From assembly GCA_002256205.1 (NCBI GenBank), contig NKIW01000006.1, positions 254,247 to 318,246 on the forward strand: a DNA stretch of 64,000 bases, read 5' to 3'. A program made the position numbers and the translations under genes. Source of the stretch: Rhizobiales bacterium PAR1 (GTDB lineage: Bacteria > Pseudomonadota > Alphaproteobacteria > Rhizobiales > Beijerinckiaceae). Positions 1-8,535 of this stretch are shown piece by piece. The notes under the pieces were generated by a model. The model was not told where the DNA came from. It saw only the letters and a program-made list of their open reading frames with translations, and did no database searches. How positions within the stretch are numbered: position 1 is the first letter of the stretch; each line of letters begins with the position of its first letter.

Positions 1-139
1 AGCCGGATTCGCCGACGATACCGAGGGTTTCGCCCCTTTGAACCGAAAAACTCACACCATCGACTGCGACAACCTCGCCGCCCGTCGAGACCGGGAAGGA
101 GACCCGCAAGTTCTCGACAGCGAGCAGTGCCTCGCTCAT
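1..139 (-). CDS. ABC transporter ATP-binding protein, oligopeptide/dipeptide type (N-terminus only)
   Basis: Only the first 46 or so residues lie in the window; the gene runs off the left edge. The reading frame from the ATG at 139 gives MSEALLAVENLRVSF, then a beta-rich segment ending in GETLGIVGESG, which is the run-up to a Walker A motif in Dpp/Opp-type ATPases. The ATG overlaps the TGA of the DUF1028 gene (ATGA), so the two are translationally coupled. It would energise import of peptides or related substrates at the inner membrane. The partner genes (permeases, binding protein) are not visible. The family call is good; the substrate is not known. Confidence 0.8.
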   Translation of the reverse strand, partial: MSEALLAVENLRVSFPVSTGGEVVAVDGVSFSVQRGETLGIVGESG

Positions 140-861
140 GCGCCATGCTCGCGCTTTTCCGCCGCGATGGATTCGGCGATGCGGCGCTCGATTTCCGCGC
201 GATCGGTGATCCCCGCCGGGTTGGCGCGGCTGGGCAGGAACTGGCGGTAGTGCAGGTAACGTTCGTGCCCCACGGCTTCGAGGCGGGTGAGTTCGGTGAG
301 GGGATCGGGGTGATCATCGACACGGATATCGATCAGGGAATAGTCCTCGGCGTCATGAATGAGGATCGCGGCGGATTGCTTGCCGCGCTTGTCGCCGCCT
401 GCCGCTTCGCCGGCCTTCAGCGCGGCGAGAAAGCGCAGCACGAGCGGCTGTCCCGCCGTTTCCTCGAATACGCGGGCGGTTTCCTCGATGACCGCCGGCC
501 CGGCGAGCATATTGCCCGCGACTGAAAACCCGTCCCCGATCAGATGCCCGCACCACGGTACGCACCCCTCGCCGGTATAGGCAGCGATGCGGCGGGCATT
601 ATCCATCACATGCACCTGCCGCTGGCTGCGGCCTTCATCCGCCTCGGTCAGGATGCGCACGACATCCGGTGCCGTGGCGCCGGCACGCAGAAGGCCGATC
701 CCTTTGGGTCCGTAAAACGGGTTGGTGAAGGCTTGGCTTGCGACTGCGCCGATGCCGGTTGCGATGCTCGGCACACGCGCGCCAACCGCGAAAGCGCAGG
801 TGGAAACCGCGATGCCGAGATGGCCGGCTTTTGCATCATGGGCAATGATCGACCAGGTCAC
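136..861 (-). CDS. DUF1028 family protein (putative Ntn-hydrolase-like)
   Basis: The 241-residue protein starts at a GTG (861) behind a good AAGGAGA site. The N-terminus MTWSIIAHDAKAGHLGIAVS, followed by a VGARVPSI segment and an ASQAFTNP segment, is the signature of DUF1028. These proteins are predicted Ntn-hydrolase relatives, often found beside peptide transporters and gamma-glutamyltransferases. No signal peptide is seen, so it is probably cytoplasmic. It lies 21 nt downstream of the gamma-glutamyltransferase gene and overlaps the following ABC ATPase gene by ATGA. This arrangement suggests a small operon for import and hydrolysis of amide-linked or peptide-like compounds. The substrate is unknown and the role is inferred from context. 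Confidence 0.85.
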   Translation of the reverse strand: MTWSIIAHDAKAGHLGIAVSTCAFAVGARVPSIATGIGAVASQAFTNPFYGPKGIGLLRAGATAPDVVRILTEADEGRSQRQVHVMDNARRIAAYTGEGCVPWCGHLIGDGFSVAGNMLAGPAVIEETARVFEETAGQPLVLRFLAALKAGEAAGGDKRGKQSAAILIHDAEDYSLIDIRVDDHPDPLTELTRLEAVGHERYLHYRQFLPSRANPAGITDRAEIERRIAESIAAEKREHGA

Positions 862-882
862 GGGTGTCTCCTTGGTGCGGTT

Positions 883-2715
883 TCAGCGTCCTGCGGCGTA
901 GCCCTGCATGCCGCGCGGATTGGCGCCGGCGCGGAGCATGTCGCCATCCTTTGCCGCAGCAACGAGCCGTCCCTCGGACCAATCCGGCCCGATCTCGACG
1001 ATATGGCCGCGCTTCTGAAGCTCGGCGATGGTCTCCTTCGAGACGCGGCCTTCCACCACCACGACACCGGGGCGGGAGGTGCGCGGCCAGAACGAGGTCG
1101 GGAAGTGCTCGGTGTGCCACGCTGGGGCGTCGATGGCTTCCTGAAGGTTCATCCCGGCATGAACGTGCCGCAGGAACATCTGCGGGATCCATTGATCTTG
1201 CTGGTCGCCGCCGGGTGAACCCCATGCGAGGTAGGGTTTGCCATCGCGCAGCGCCATCGTCGGCGAGAGCGTCGTGCGCGGTCGTCGACCGGGGCCGAGG
1301 GCCGCCGGATGTTTCTCGTCGAGCATGAACATCTGTGCGCGTGAGCCGAGACAAAAACCGAGTTCCGGGATGATCGGCGAGGATTGCAGCCAGCCACCGG
1401 AGGGGGTCGCGGCGATCATGTTGCCGTGGCGGTCGATGATGTCGAAATGGACCGTATCGCCCTTGGTGACGCCGTTGGGGAAAACCTCAAGTTCCGCCGA
1501 GCGGATATCGCCGACGGTCGGCTCACCCGCTCCGCCTGCGGTCACGGCGGCGCGTGGGCCGGTGGTCGCGCGCAGATTCACCGCGCCACCATAGCCGGGG
1601 ATCACGCCGGGGCGCTGGTCATGCGAGGCCTTGTCGGTGATTAGTTTGCGCCGTTCGGCGTTATAGGCCTCGGAGAGCAGGGTATCGAGCGGAACATCGA
1701 CGAAATCCGGGTCTCCAAGGAAGGTATCGCGATCTGCAAAGGCGAGCTTGGCGGCCTCGACCTGAAGATGGATGAATTCCGGTCCAGCGGGATCAAGCCC
1801 GTCAAGGTTGAAACCCTTGAGAAGCGCCAGCTGCTGCAAGGTCGCGATGCCCTGGCACCATGCGCCGGGCTTCTGGACCGTGTAGCGGCCGTAGTCAAAG
1901 CTCGCCGGTGCTTCGACGCTCGCCTGCCAGCGGGCCATGTCGTCACCCGAGAGCACGCCGCGATGTGGGGTGCCGGTGACGTCCATGACTTCCTGCGTGC
2001 GGCAGAAGGTGTCGATGGCTTCGGCAATGAAGCCCTGCGACCAGACCTGCCGCGCCTTCTCGATCTGCGCAATGCGATCGGAGCCGACAGATTCAGCCTC
2101 AGTGAGAATGCGCTGGTAGGTTTGCGCCATCACCGGGTTTTTGAACAGCGCGCCGACGGTGGGCAGGTTTCCGCCCGGAAGATAGAGCGCCGCCGAAGTC
2201 GGCCAATGCTCGCGGAACAGGGTCTCGACGGTGCGGATGGTGGCCACGACGCGCTCGACGAGGGGATAGCCGTTCAGCGCATAGCCGATGGCGGGTTCGA
2301 GCACATCGCGAAGCTTGAGCGTGCCGTAATCGCGCAGGAGCAGCATGTAGGCATCGAAGGTGCCGGGGACGCATGGTGCGAGCAGGCCGGTGCCGGGGAC
2401 AAGATCGAGCCCGAGCGCCTTGCAATACTCGATGGTGAGGCCGGCCGGCGCGACGCCCTGACCGCAGATCACCTCGGTTTTGCCGCGCTTCACATCATGC
2501 ACCATCAGCGGCACATCGCCGCCGGGCCCATTGAGATGCGGTTCGACGACCTGCAAGGTGAAGGCCGTGGCGGCGCCTGCGTCGAACGCGTTGCCGCCGC
2601 GTTCGAGGACGCCCATGCCTACGGCTGTCGCGACCCAATGGGTCGAGGCGACAACGCCAAAGGTGCCGGTGATTTCGGGACGGGTGGTGAAACGTGCGGG
2701 ATTGACAAAGCTCAT
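883..2715 (-). CDS. Gamma-glutamyltransferase family protein
   Basis: This 610-residue protein belongs to the gamma-glutamyltransferase (Ntn hydrolase) family, which self-cleaves at a Thr that then attacks gamma-glutamyl or related amide bonds. The segment GNAFDAGAATAFTLQVVEPH near residue 40 and the GDTVHFDIID segment in the middle (candidate nucleophile Thr) are typical, as is GSPGGDQQ further on. Unlike E. coli Ggt it has no signal peptide, so it probably acts in the cytoplasm on imported substrate. It is first in a run with the DUF1028 gene and a peptide-type ABC ATPase. A palindrome about 43 bases upstream may be an operator. Substrate specificity (glutathione, gamma-glutamyl peptide, acyl amide) cannot be read from the sequence. 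Confidence 0.88.
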   Translation of the reverse strand: MSFVNPARFTTRPEITGTFGVVASTHWVATAVGMGVLERGGNAFDAGAATAFTLQVVEPHLNGPGGDVPLMVHDVKRGKTEVICGQGVAPAGLTIEYCKALGLDLVPGTGLLAPCVPGTFDAYMLLLRDYGTLKLRDVLEPAIGYALNGYPLVERVVATIRTVETLFREHWPTSAALYLPGGNLPTVGALFKNPVMAQTYQRILTEAESVGSDRIAQIEKARQVWSQGFIAEAIDTFCRTQEVMDVTGTPHRGVLSGDDMARWQASVEAPASFDYGRYTVQKPGAWCQGIATLQQLALLKGFNLDGLDPAGPEFIHLQVEAAKLAFADRDTFLGDPDFVDVPLDTLLSEAYNAERRKLITDKASHDQRPGVIPGYGGAVNLRATTGPRAAVTAGGAGEPTVGDIRSAELEVFPNGVTKGDTVHFDIIDRHGNMIAATPSGGWLQSSPIIPELGFCLGSRAQMFMLDEKHPAALGPGRRPRTTLSPTMALRDGKPYLAWGSPGGDQQDQWIPQMFLRHVHAGMNLQEAIDAPAWHTEHFPTSFWPRTSRPGVVVVEGRVSKETIAELQKRGHIVEIGPDWSEGRLVAAAKDGDMLRAGANPRGMQGYAAGR

Positions 2716-2757
2716 GGGCCAAACCTAGCGGCATTGCTTCGGCAGGCAATGGCGTTT

Positions 2758-2772
2758 TGCATTTATTATGCA
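2758..2772. promoter_or_regulatory. Palindrome upstream of the gamma-glutamyltransferase gene, candidate operator
   Basis: TGCAT and ATGCA half-sites are separated by five A/T bases, and the inner spacer is also nearly symmetrical. It lies 43-57 bases upstream of the ggt start codon, a normal position for a repressor site such as those of GntR-type regulators. No regulator gene is in sight. It is a candidate only. Confidence 0.35.
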
Positions 2773-2873
2773 GTTTGGCGGCGAGATTTTTGTATCAGAT
2801 ATCAGACAGCGCCCGCATAGGGTGCAAGCTGCCTATCGCTTCGCCTTCATGGTGTCTCTGGTGGCAAAAAAGT

Positions 2874-4817
2874 TCAGGCCGCGCGCGCAATCGGCATGCT
2901 TCCGAGGACGTTCAACACCTTGTCGAAGGGCAGGGGTCGCCCGAAAAGATAGCCTTGTCCATGCGCGCAGCCCGCAGCCACAACCATCTTGGCCTGCTCC
3001 TCGGTCTCAATGCCCTCGGCGATCACCTTGATATCGAGGTTACGCGCGAGCGCGATGATGGTCTGCACGATGGCCATCGACTGCCGGTCGTGATCGAGGT
3101 CGCCGACGAAGGAGCGGTCGATCTTCAACTCATCAAAGCCGAAGCGACGAAGATAGGAGAGCGAGGAATAGCCGGTGCCGAAGTCATCGAGCGAGACGGT
3201 GACGCCCATGGTCTGCAATTTCCCCACCAGCGCGCGGGTTCCCTTGGCATCGTGGATCATCACGCTCTCGGTGATCTCCAGCTTGAGGCGAGAGGGCGGG
3301 AGTTTTGTCTTGGCGAGCACATCGGCGACCAGCGCCGGAACATCCATTCGGATCATCTGGACTGTCGAAAGATTGACCGAGACCGCGATGGGCTTGGGAA
3401 AGCGCATAGCATCGCGGCAGGCTTTCTCGATCATGATCCGGCCGATCTCGACAATCCGGCCTGAGCTTTCCGCTGCGGGAATGAATTCGCCCGGTAAGAC
3501 CATGCCGCGCGTCGGGTGGTTCCAGCGCGCGAGCGCTTCAACGCCGAGGATCTCGCCGCTCGTGATATCGACGAGCGGCTGGTAATGCGGCTCGAACTCG
3601 GCCCATGGGTCCGCTTCGGCTAGGTCAGCTTCGAGCTTCTGGCGTGCTTCGATTCCGGTTGCCATCTCCGGTTCAAAGACGAGGATCATGCCCTTGCCCT
3701 TCGCTTTGGCCGCATAGAGCGCGATATCCGCGCGATGGATCAACTCATTGGGATCGATGTTCGGCTGATCGCGAAAGGCAATGCCGATGGTGGCATCGAT
3801 GGAAACCTTGTGCTGATCGACCCTGTGCGGCTCGCGCAGGACCTGAAGAAGTGTGTGAGCCGTTGCCAGTACGGCGTCCACAGAGCCCGCACCTTGAAGC
3901 AGCACCACGAATTCATCGCCGCCGAAGCGACAGGCAAGATTGCCGGATGACTGGTCCACCACTTTTTCAAGCCGCTTGGCGACCGAAACCAGCAGCTGAT
4001 CGCCAGCCTTGTGGCCGAGGACGTCATTGATCGGCTTGAACCCGTCGAGATCGATGATCAAGACCGCAGGAGGCCGCCCGGCATCGAAGATTCGGCAGGC
4101 CTTGGCCAGAGCCGTATGCAGGCTGTTCCTGTTCGGGAGGCCAGTGAGGATGTCATGCGCCGCGAGGAAAGCGTTTTCCGCTGAAATCACCTTTTCGGCG
4201 TTATGGGCGCGGCCCAGCAATCGGTTCTGAAGCAGGAGCAGGACGACGAGCACAAAGCCTGAGCCGATCAGCCCGATGATCAGGCTCTGCTGCACGATCT
4301 GGAGCTTACGCAGCACGATGGTGTTGGCGGCGATTTCCTCGGTGTTGGTGGTATAGGAATCGCGGGCAAGCTGCTCGACGTCGGCATCGATGCGATCGAG
4401 TTCCGCAAGAATGCGGGTTAGAGCCCGGTCATCATCGAGATGGGCAATATCCGCTTCGATTTTGTGAATCGATTCGGCAATCCAGCCGACGATTGCACGG
4501 CGCGCGGGTGAGGCCTCGACAAAAGCACCGAAGACACCCGCACGCCAGGTATTCAGACGCGAGACAAAGATCTCATAGGCAAGTTCGGCGGCTTGCTGGC
4601 CGTCCGTCGTCGGGTTCAGCGCATAGGTCATCAGCACATGGCGCAGCTCCTGATATTCGCTGCGCCCGTTGATGCCGTTCCACGCCATATCGTGACGCGA
4701 AGTCCGGTCCACGGCGGCCTCGGTCATCTGCATCACGAAGGGCAGAAAGGCCAGCGCAATGCCGAGAAGGCCCATCAGCGAGATCAGAATGAGGCGCAGG
4801 CGATTGAAATGGCGCAT
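2874..4817 (-). CDS. Membrane-bound GGDEF-EAL cyclic-di-GMP protein
   Basis: The 647-residue protein has a transmembrane helix near residues 8-30, a periplasmic helical region to about 175, a second helix near 178-200, then a GGDEF domain and an EAL domain. The cyclase motif is intact (RFGGDEF), and no RxxD product-inhibition site is visible just before it. The EAL domain keeps EALARW, ITES, DDFGTGYSS, LKIDRSF and AEGIET, so the phosphodiesterase residues look complete. It could make or degrade cyclic di-GMP in response to a periplasmic signal. The gene follows 79 nt after a small secreted molybdopterin-fold protein transcribed the same way, which may be its sensory partner. Net activity cannot be predicted. 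Confidence 0.9.
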   Translation of the reverse strand: MRHFNRLRLILISLMGLLGIALAFLPFVMQMTEAAVDRTSRHDMAWNGINGRSEYQELRHVLMTYALNPTTDGQQAAELAYEIFVSRLNTWRAGVFGAFVEASPARRAIVGWIAESIHKIEADIAHLDDDRALTRILAELDRIDADVEQLARDSYTTNTEEIAANTIVLRKLQIVQQSLIIGLIGSGFVLVVLLLLQNRLLGRAHNAEKVISAENAFLAAHDILTGLPNRNSLHTALAKACRIFDAGRPPAVLIIDLDGFKPINDVLGHKAGDQLLVSVAKRLEKVVDQSSGNLACRFGGDEFVVLLQGAGSVDAVLATAHTLLQVLREPHRVDQHKVSIDATIGIAFRDQPNIDPNELIHRADIALYAAKAKGKGMILVFEPEMATGIEARQKLEADLAEADPWAEFEPHYQPLVDITSGEILGVEALARWNHPTRGMVLPGEFIPAAESSGRIVEIGRIMIEKACRDAMRFPKPIAVSVNLSTVQMIRMDVPALVADVLAKTKLPPSRLKLEITESVMIHDAKGTRALVGKLQTMGVTVSLDDFGTGYSSLSYLRRFGFDELKIDRSFVGDLDHDRQSMAIVQTIIALARNLDIKVIAEGIETEEQAKMVVAAGCAHGQGYLFGRPLPFDKVLNVLGSMPIARAA

Positions 4818-4896
4818 TGTGTGAACCCCGACTGTTCTGGATCATGGGTCATAAGGCCGGAAGGCCGCCGAACCTTTGAGGGCGGCGGCGAGCCGG

Positions 4897-5391
4897 TCAC
4901 TCGACCGAAATCGTCCGGACCTGCCAGGCGGAGCGACCGTAGTACTGCTCGGACTTCAGCTCTGGCTTGGCATCGAAGGGGTAGACGATGAACAGCGGGC
5001 CCTTGTCCTTGACGTCCATGTATTGACCGTCCCGCTTGAGCGCGAGAATCGGCTGGTACTGCGCGAAATCGTTGAAAGGGATTTCCGTGCGGTATTTGTT
5101 GAGCGCGACGACCTGCGCTTTCCGGCCATCCGCGCCAACCTTGTGCATGAGCGCGGCAAGCGGCACGCCCTCGAAGGTCTGGACACCATCGTACCATGGC
5201 GTGGTGGTGCGGATAGTCGAAACACCAAGCTTTTCCAGATCAGCGCGGCTGAATTCAACGGATTTTCCATCCTTCAGCTTGCCTTCGATGCGGAGGACCA
5301 CCTTGCCGGGGGCAGGCGTTTCCGCTGACGAGATCGTCGCGCTCCCGATCAGGCCGACAGTCAAGGCAACAGCAGACAAAAGCGATTTCAT
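4897..5391 (-). CDS. Secreted small molybdopterin-oxidoreductase-fold protein without metal-ligand cysteine
   Basis: The ATG at 5391 gives 164 residues beginning with a signal peptide (MKSLLSAVALTVGLIGSA, cleaved about residue 24). The mature part resembles the molybdopterin-binding domain of sulfite-oxidase/MsrP-like enzymes: an FEGVPLAAL segment, a KYRTEIPFNDF segment, a GPLFIVYPFD segment and a C-terminal W.VRTI. It is much shorter than the enzymes and contains no cysteine, so it cannot ligate molybdenum in the usual way. It is probably not a reductase. It sits just upstream of, and in the same direction as, the GGDEF-EAL gene, consistent with a periplasmic sensing partner. This role is inferred. 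An upstream in-frame start at 5484 would spoil the signal peptide and was not used. Confidence 0.75.
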   Translation of the reverse strand: MKSLLSAVALTVGLIGSATISSAETPAPGKVVLRIEGKLKDGKSVEFSRADLEKLGVSTIRTTTPWYDGVQTFEGVPLAALMHKVGADGRKAQVVALNKYRTEIPFNDFAQYQPILALKRDGQYMDVKDKGPLFIVYPFDAKPELKSEQYYGRSAWQVRTISVE

Positions 5392-5545
5392 GGCCTCTAC
5401 TCCAGGAACCAAGAAGACAGGTTTCGATGACGGGTAACCTCTGATCGAGGTCAAAATCCGTATCGGCAGGAGTGATAAAACCACAAATACAATCAGAAGT
5501 TGTTATTGAGTTTCGTCAAAGTTTAGCAGTGGGCAAAATCGTGCG

Positions 5546-6013
5546 TCAGTTTCGGGGCGGTGAGAAGGCGCAGTGCTCGGGTTTGAGGTCGATGAGCGGC
5601 GTGCCATCGAGGCAATCGAGACCGCGCACATCGACCCAACCTTCGCCGATAGCCACGATCGCCACCCGCGAGGTGGAAATCGGGTTCGGCCGTACTGGTG
5701 AACGCAGCGCAAAGGTGCCCATGGTCTCCCCGTTATGTTTGGGGCTTTGCAGCACAAGGTCGCGCCGCGCCTGATGCATCCAGTAGAGCACTTCCGCCTG
5801 AGCGAAGCCTTCTAGGCCCTTCAGGCCCTCGCGCCATGGGGCATCGATCTCGATGCGACAGAGGGGACCATCCTGCCGACCTTGCCTCGGGCATTCTGCG
5901 CGCATCGTGAACGGCGTGTGAATGCGCCCGATGAAGACAAGGTGGGCGTCCACTCGATCGGGCAGCGTAACGGCGCGCTCGCCGGGCCGGATGGCATAGG
6001 GGTCGTGGCTCAC
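5546..6013 (-). CDS. trmO: tRNA (adenine-N6)-methyltransferase TrmO (TsaA/YaeB family)
   Basis: A GTG start at 6013 yields 155 residues. The IGRIHTPF opening, the CPRQGRQDGP segment, and the SPVRPNPI and LDCLDGTPLIDLKP segments mark the TsaA/YaeB beta-barrel family. TrmO uses S-adenosylmethionine to N6-methylate t6A37 in tRNA-Thr, giving m6t6A. The start is four bases after the tupA stop codon, so it is the last gene of the tungstate transporter operon, an unexpected place with no obvious functional link. A longer frame from 6121 exists but would lie inside tupA, so I rejected it. Confidence 0.85.
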   Translation of the reverse strand: MSHDPYAIRPGERAVTLPDRVDAHLVFIGRIHTPFTMRAECPRQGRQDGPLCRIEIDAPWREGLKGLEGFAQAEVLYWMHQARRDLVLQSPKHNGETMGTFALRSPVRPNPISTSRVAIVAIGEGWVDVRGLDCLDGTPLIDLKPEHCAFSPPRN

Positions 6014-6017
6014 GTCT

Positions 6018-6851
6018 TCACGCGCCCGGTTGAGCTGCGTTGGGGAAGAAGAGCTGTTCGCCGCCGATCTTGTACTCCGAAATGGCTTTCTGCCCCTCGG
6101 TACTGACGAGCCAATCGACAAAGGCCTGTCCGTCCGCCTGCTTGACGTGGGGATGTTTGGCCGGGTTCACCAGCATCACGCCGTACTGGTTGAAGAGGCG
6201 CCTGTCGCCCTCGACTGTGATTTCGAGATCGCCGCGGTTCCTGAAGCTGAGCCATGTGCCGCGATCCGCCAGCACATAGGCTGACATCGCGCCGGCGGTG
6301 TTGAGTGCTGCACCCATGCCCTGACCGATTTCGCGGTACCAAGTCCCTTTGGTTTTTTCGATCTCGATACCGGCAAGTTTCCAGAGCCCGAGTTCCGCCG
6401 AGTGGGTGCCAGAGCGATCCCCACGCGAAACGAAAGCAGCCTGCTTCTCCTGAATGGCCTTCAGCGCCGTGGCGATATCCTTCGAGCCCCGGATGCCGGC
6501 GGGATCGCTTTTGGGGCCGATGAGCACGAAATCGTTGTACATCACCGGTTTGCGTTCGACGCCGAAGCCTTCGCCCACGAATTTTTCTTCCTGCGCGCGG
6601 GCGTGAACAAAGACGACATCAGCATCGCCCCGCCTGCCGGTATCGAGCGCCTGTCCCGTGCCCTGGGAGACAACGCGGACCTCAATGCCGGTCTTGGCCT
6701 TGAAGAGCGGCAGGAGATGACCAAAAAGCCCGGAATCCTGCGTCGAGGTTGTCGATGAGACGACGATGAAGCGCTCCGGCGTCTGGGCGAGGCCTGGCCC
6801 GGCCAGCGTGAGCAGCAATCCGGCGGTGAGAAGCGAACGACGCGTGAGCAT
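6018..6851 (-). CDS. tupA: Tungstate ABC transporter, substrate-binding protein
   Basis: The 277-residue protein begins MLTRRSLLTAGLLLTLAGPG, a twin-arginine-like signal peptide, with cleavage likely after AQ near residue 23. The mature protein starts with the VSSTTSTQDSGL segment that binds the oxyanion in TupA proteins, followed by EVRVVSQGTGQAL and VFVHARAQEEKF. TupA is a periplasmic high-affinity tungstate binder; some relatives take molybdate. It follows tupB-tupC with 37 bases between tupC and tupA. The in-frame ATG at 6929 lies inside tupC and would destroy the signal peptide. The neighbouring MoeA-type genes fit a role in metal supply for pterin cofactor. Confidence 0.88.
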   Translation of the reverse strand: MLTRRSLLTAGLLLTLAGPGLAQTPERFIVVSSTTSTQDSGLFGHLLPLFKAKTGIEVRVVSQGTGQALDTGRRGDADVVFVHARAQEEKFVGEGFGVERKPVMYNDFVLIGPKSDPAGIRGSKDIATALKAIQEKQAAFVSRGDRSGTHSAELGLWKLAGIEIEKTKGTWYREIGQGMGAALNTAGAMSAYVLADRGTWLSFRNRGDLEITVEGDRRLFNQYGVMLVNPAKHPHVKQADGQAFVDWLVSTEGQKAISEYKIGGEQLFFPNAAQPGA

Positions 6852-6888
6852 GGCAATCCCTTGGAGTTGGCCGTGTTTTACTTGGATG

Positions 6889-7626
6889 TCACCAGAGCAG
6901 GTTTCCAGTGAGAAAAGCGCGCGCTTCATCGGTGCGCGGCTTGTTGAAGAAGGTTTCGGCCGAGGCTTCCTCTATCAGCCGGCCGCCGTTAAGAAAAAGG
7001 ACGTTGCGCGCGAGGCGACGCGCCTGAGCGAGATCATGCGTCGCCATCATCAGGGTCATGCCGTCGCGGTCAAATTCACTGAGCATGGCCTCGATCTGGC
7101 GCGTCGCCCCGGGGTCGAGCTGCGAGCAGGGCTCATCGAGAAAAATGACTTCCGGCGTCAGGGTCCAGGCGCGGGCAAGCGCGAGGCGCTGCTGTTCGCC
7201 GCCGGAGAGAAGCCGCGCGGGCTGCTCGGCGAGGTTTTCGAGACCGAAGCGTTCGAGCGCTTCCGCAATGCGCGCCTGCCGGGCGGCGCGGTCGAGCCCC
7301 AGCGCTGCCAGCGGATGATCGAGGTTCGCCCGGGCCGAGCGCCTGAGCATGATCGGACGCTGAAACACCATGGCGTGACGCTGGCGCCCGGCGCGACGGC
7401 CTTCTTCCAGCGCCCAGTGCAGGCTTCCGCGCGTCGGCGTGATCAAGCCGTGGCAAAGCCGCAGCAGCAACGATTTCCCGGAGCCGTTCGCACCGAGAAC
7501 CGCCGTCAATCCGCCACGCGGCAAGGTGAAGGTGATGTCTTCCAGAAGCGTTTTCCCGGCGACGGCATAGCCGAGACCTTCAACGCTCAACGGCAGAATG
7601 GAAGCGGTATCGCGCATCGCCATCAC
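6889..7626 (-). CDS. tupC: Tungstate ABC transporter, ATP-binding protein
   Basis: A 245-residue ABC ATPase with Walker A GANGSGKS, ABC signature LSGGEQQRLALARAW, Walker B VIFLDEP and switch histidine in ATHDLAQA. It powers the TupB permease. The start is ambiguous: GTG at 7626 overlaps the tupB TGA (GTGA), and in-frame ATGs follow at 7623 and 7617. The unit tupB-tupC-tupA is compact and transcribed together, so the substrate call rests mainly on TupA. Confidence 0.88.
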   Translation of the reverse strand: MMAMRDTASILPLSVEGLGYAVAGKTLLEDITFTLPRGGLTAVLGANGSGKSLLLRLCHGLITPTRGSLHWALEEGRRAGRQRHAMVFQRPIMLRRSARANLDHPLAALGLDRAARQARIAEALERFGLENLAEQPARLLSGGEQQRLALARAWTLTPEVIFLDEPCSQLDPGATRQIEAMLSEFDRDGMTLMMATHDLAQARRLARNVLFLNGGRLIEEASAETFFNKPRTDEARAFLTGNLLW

Positions 7627-8324
7627 CCCGCGAAACGCGCGCCAATGCGGCTCGCCCCGTAGGCCACGGCGTTGATCGCCAGCGTCAGGACCAGCAGCAC
7701 CATGCCGAGGCCGAGGGCGAGCGGCAGATCGCCTTTCGAGGTTTCAAGTGCAATCGCGGTGGTCATGGTGCGGGTATAGCCCGCAATATTGCCACCGACG
7801 ATCAGAACCGCCCCCACTTCCGCGCTCGCGCGGCCAAAACCGGCGAGAAGGGCGGTGGCCAGCGAGAAACGCCCGTCCCAAAGCAGAGTCGGGATCGCGC
7901 GGAAGCCGGTCAGGCCCATCGATGTGAGGTGTTCGCGATATTCGAGCCAGAGATCCTCCACCACCTGCCGCGTCAGTGCCACGACGATAGGGAGTACAAG
8001 CACGGTCTGTGCGGCGATCATCGCGGCGGGCGTAAAAAGCCAGCCGAGCGGACCCAGTGGGCCGGTGCGCGAGAGCAGCAGGAAGAGTCCCAACCCCGCG
8101 ACGACCGGCGGCAGGCCCATCAGAGCGTTGATGAGGATGATCACAAAGGTGCGGCCCGGAAACCGGGCGAGTGCGATCATGGCTCCTAGAGGCAGGCCGA
8201 TCACCGCCGCGAGCAGGACAGCGCTTAACGTGACGCGCACAGCGAGACTGACGATGCCGAGAAAACCCGGATCGAGGCTCATCATCAGACCAAGGGCTGC
8301 CGAAATGGCCGCGCCGAATTCCAT
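7623..8324 (-). CDS. tupB: Tungstate ABC transporter, permease
   Basis: The 233-residue integral membrane protein has about five or six hydrophobic segments and the ABC permease EAA-like loop near YREHLTSMGLTGFRAIPTL. The ATG at 8324 gives MEFGAAISAALGLMMSLDPG, a normal start for TupB; in-frame codons further upstream belong to the divergent promoter region. It forms the inner-membrane channel for TupC and TupA. The gene is divergent from the MoeA-like genes with about 211 bases between the start codons, which would hold both promoters. I saw no clear ModE-type palindrome there. Confidence 0.87.
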   Translation of the reverse strand: MEFGAAISAALGLMMSLDPGFLGIVSLAVRVTLSAVLLAAVIGLPLGAMIALARFPGRTFVIILINALMGLPPVVAGLGLFLLLSRTGPLGPLGWLFTPAAMIAAQTVLVLPIVVALTRQVVEDLWLEYREHLTSMGLTGFRAIPTLLWDGRFSLATALLAGFGRASAEVGAVLIVGGNIAGYTRTMTTAIALETSKGDLPLALGLGMVLLVLTLAINAVAYGASRIGARFAG

Positions 8325-8535
8325 CTTGCCTCGCTTCTGGCTTATACAGCGCAAAGTTATGGAGGCGATGGGCGAATTGGCAAGTCCAATTGGCACGTCC
8401 TCTGGCGGTTTGCGGCGATCGCATGAGTTCAATGGCAGCAGTTCACAAGCTTCCCGATTGCGCTTATTCATGGTTTCCGATGTCCAGCCTTCCGCAAGAC
8501 CCTGCCCCGTCTCCCATCGTTGTCCGAAACAGGCC

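Noticed and set aside
1768..2820. Long open frame on the plus strand across the gamma-glutamyltransferase gene (350 codons)
   Set aside because: Antisense shadow with no recognisable domain.
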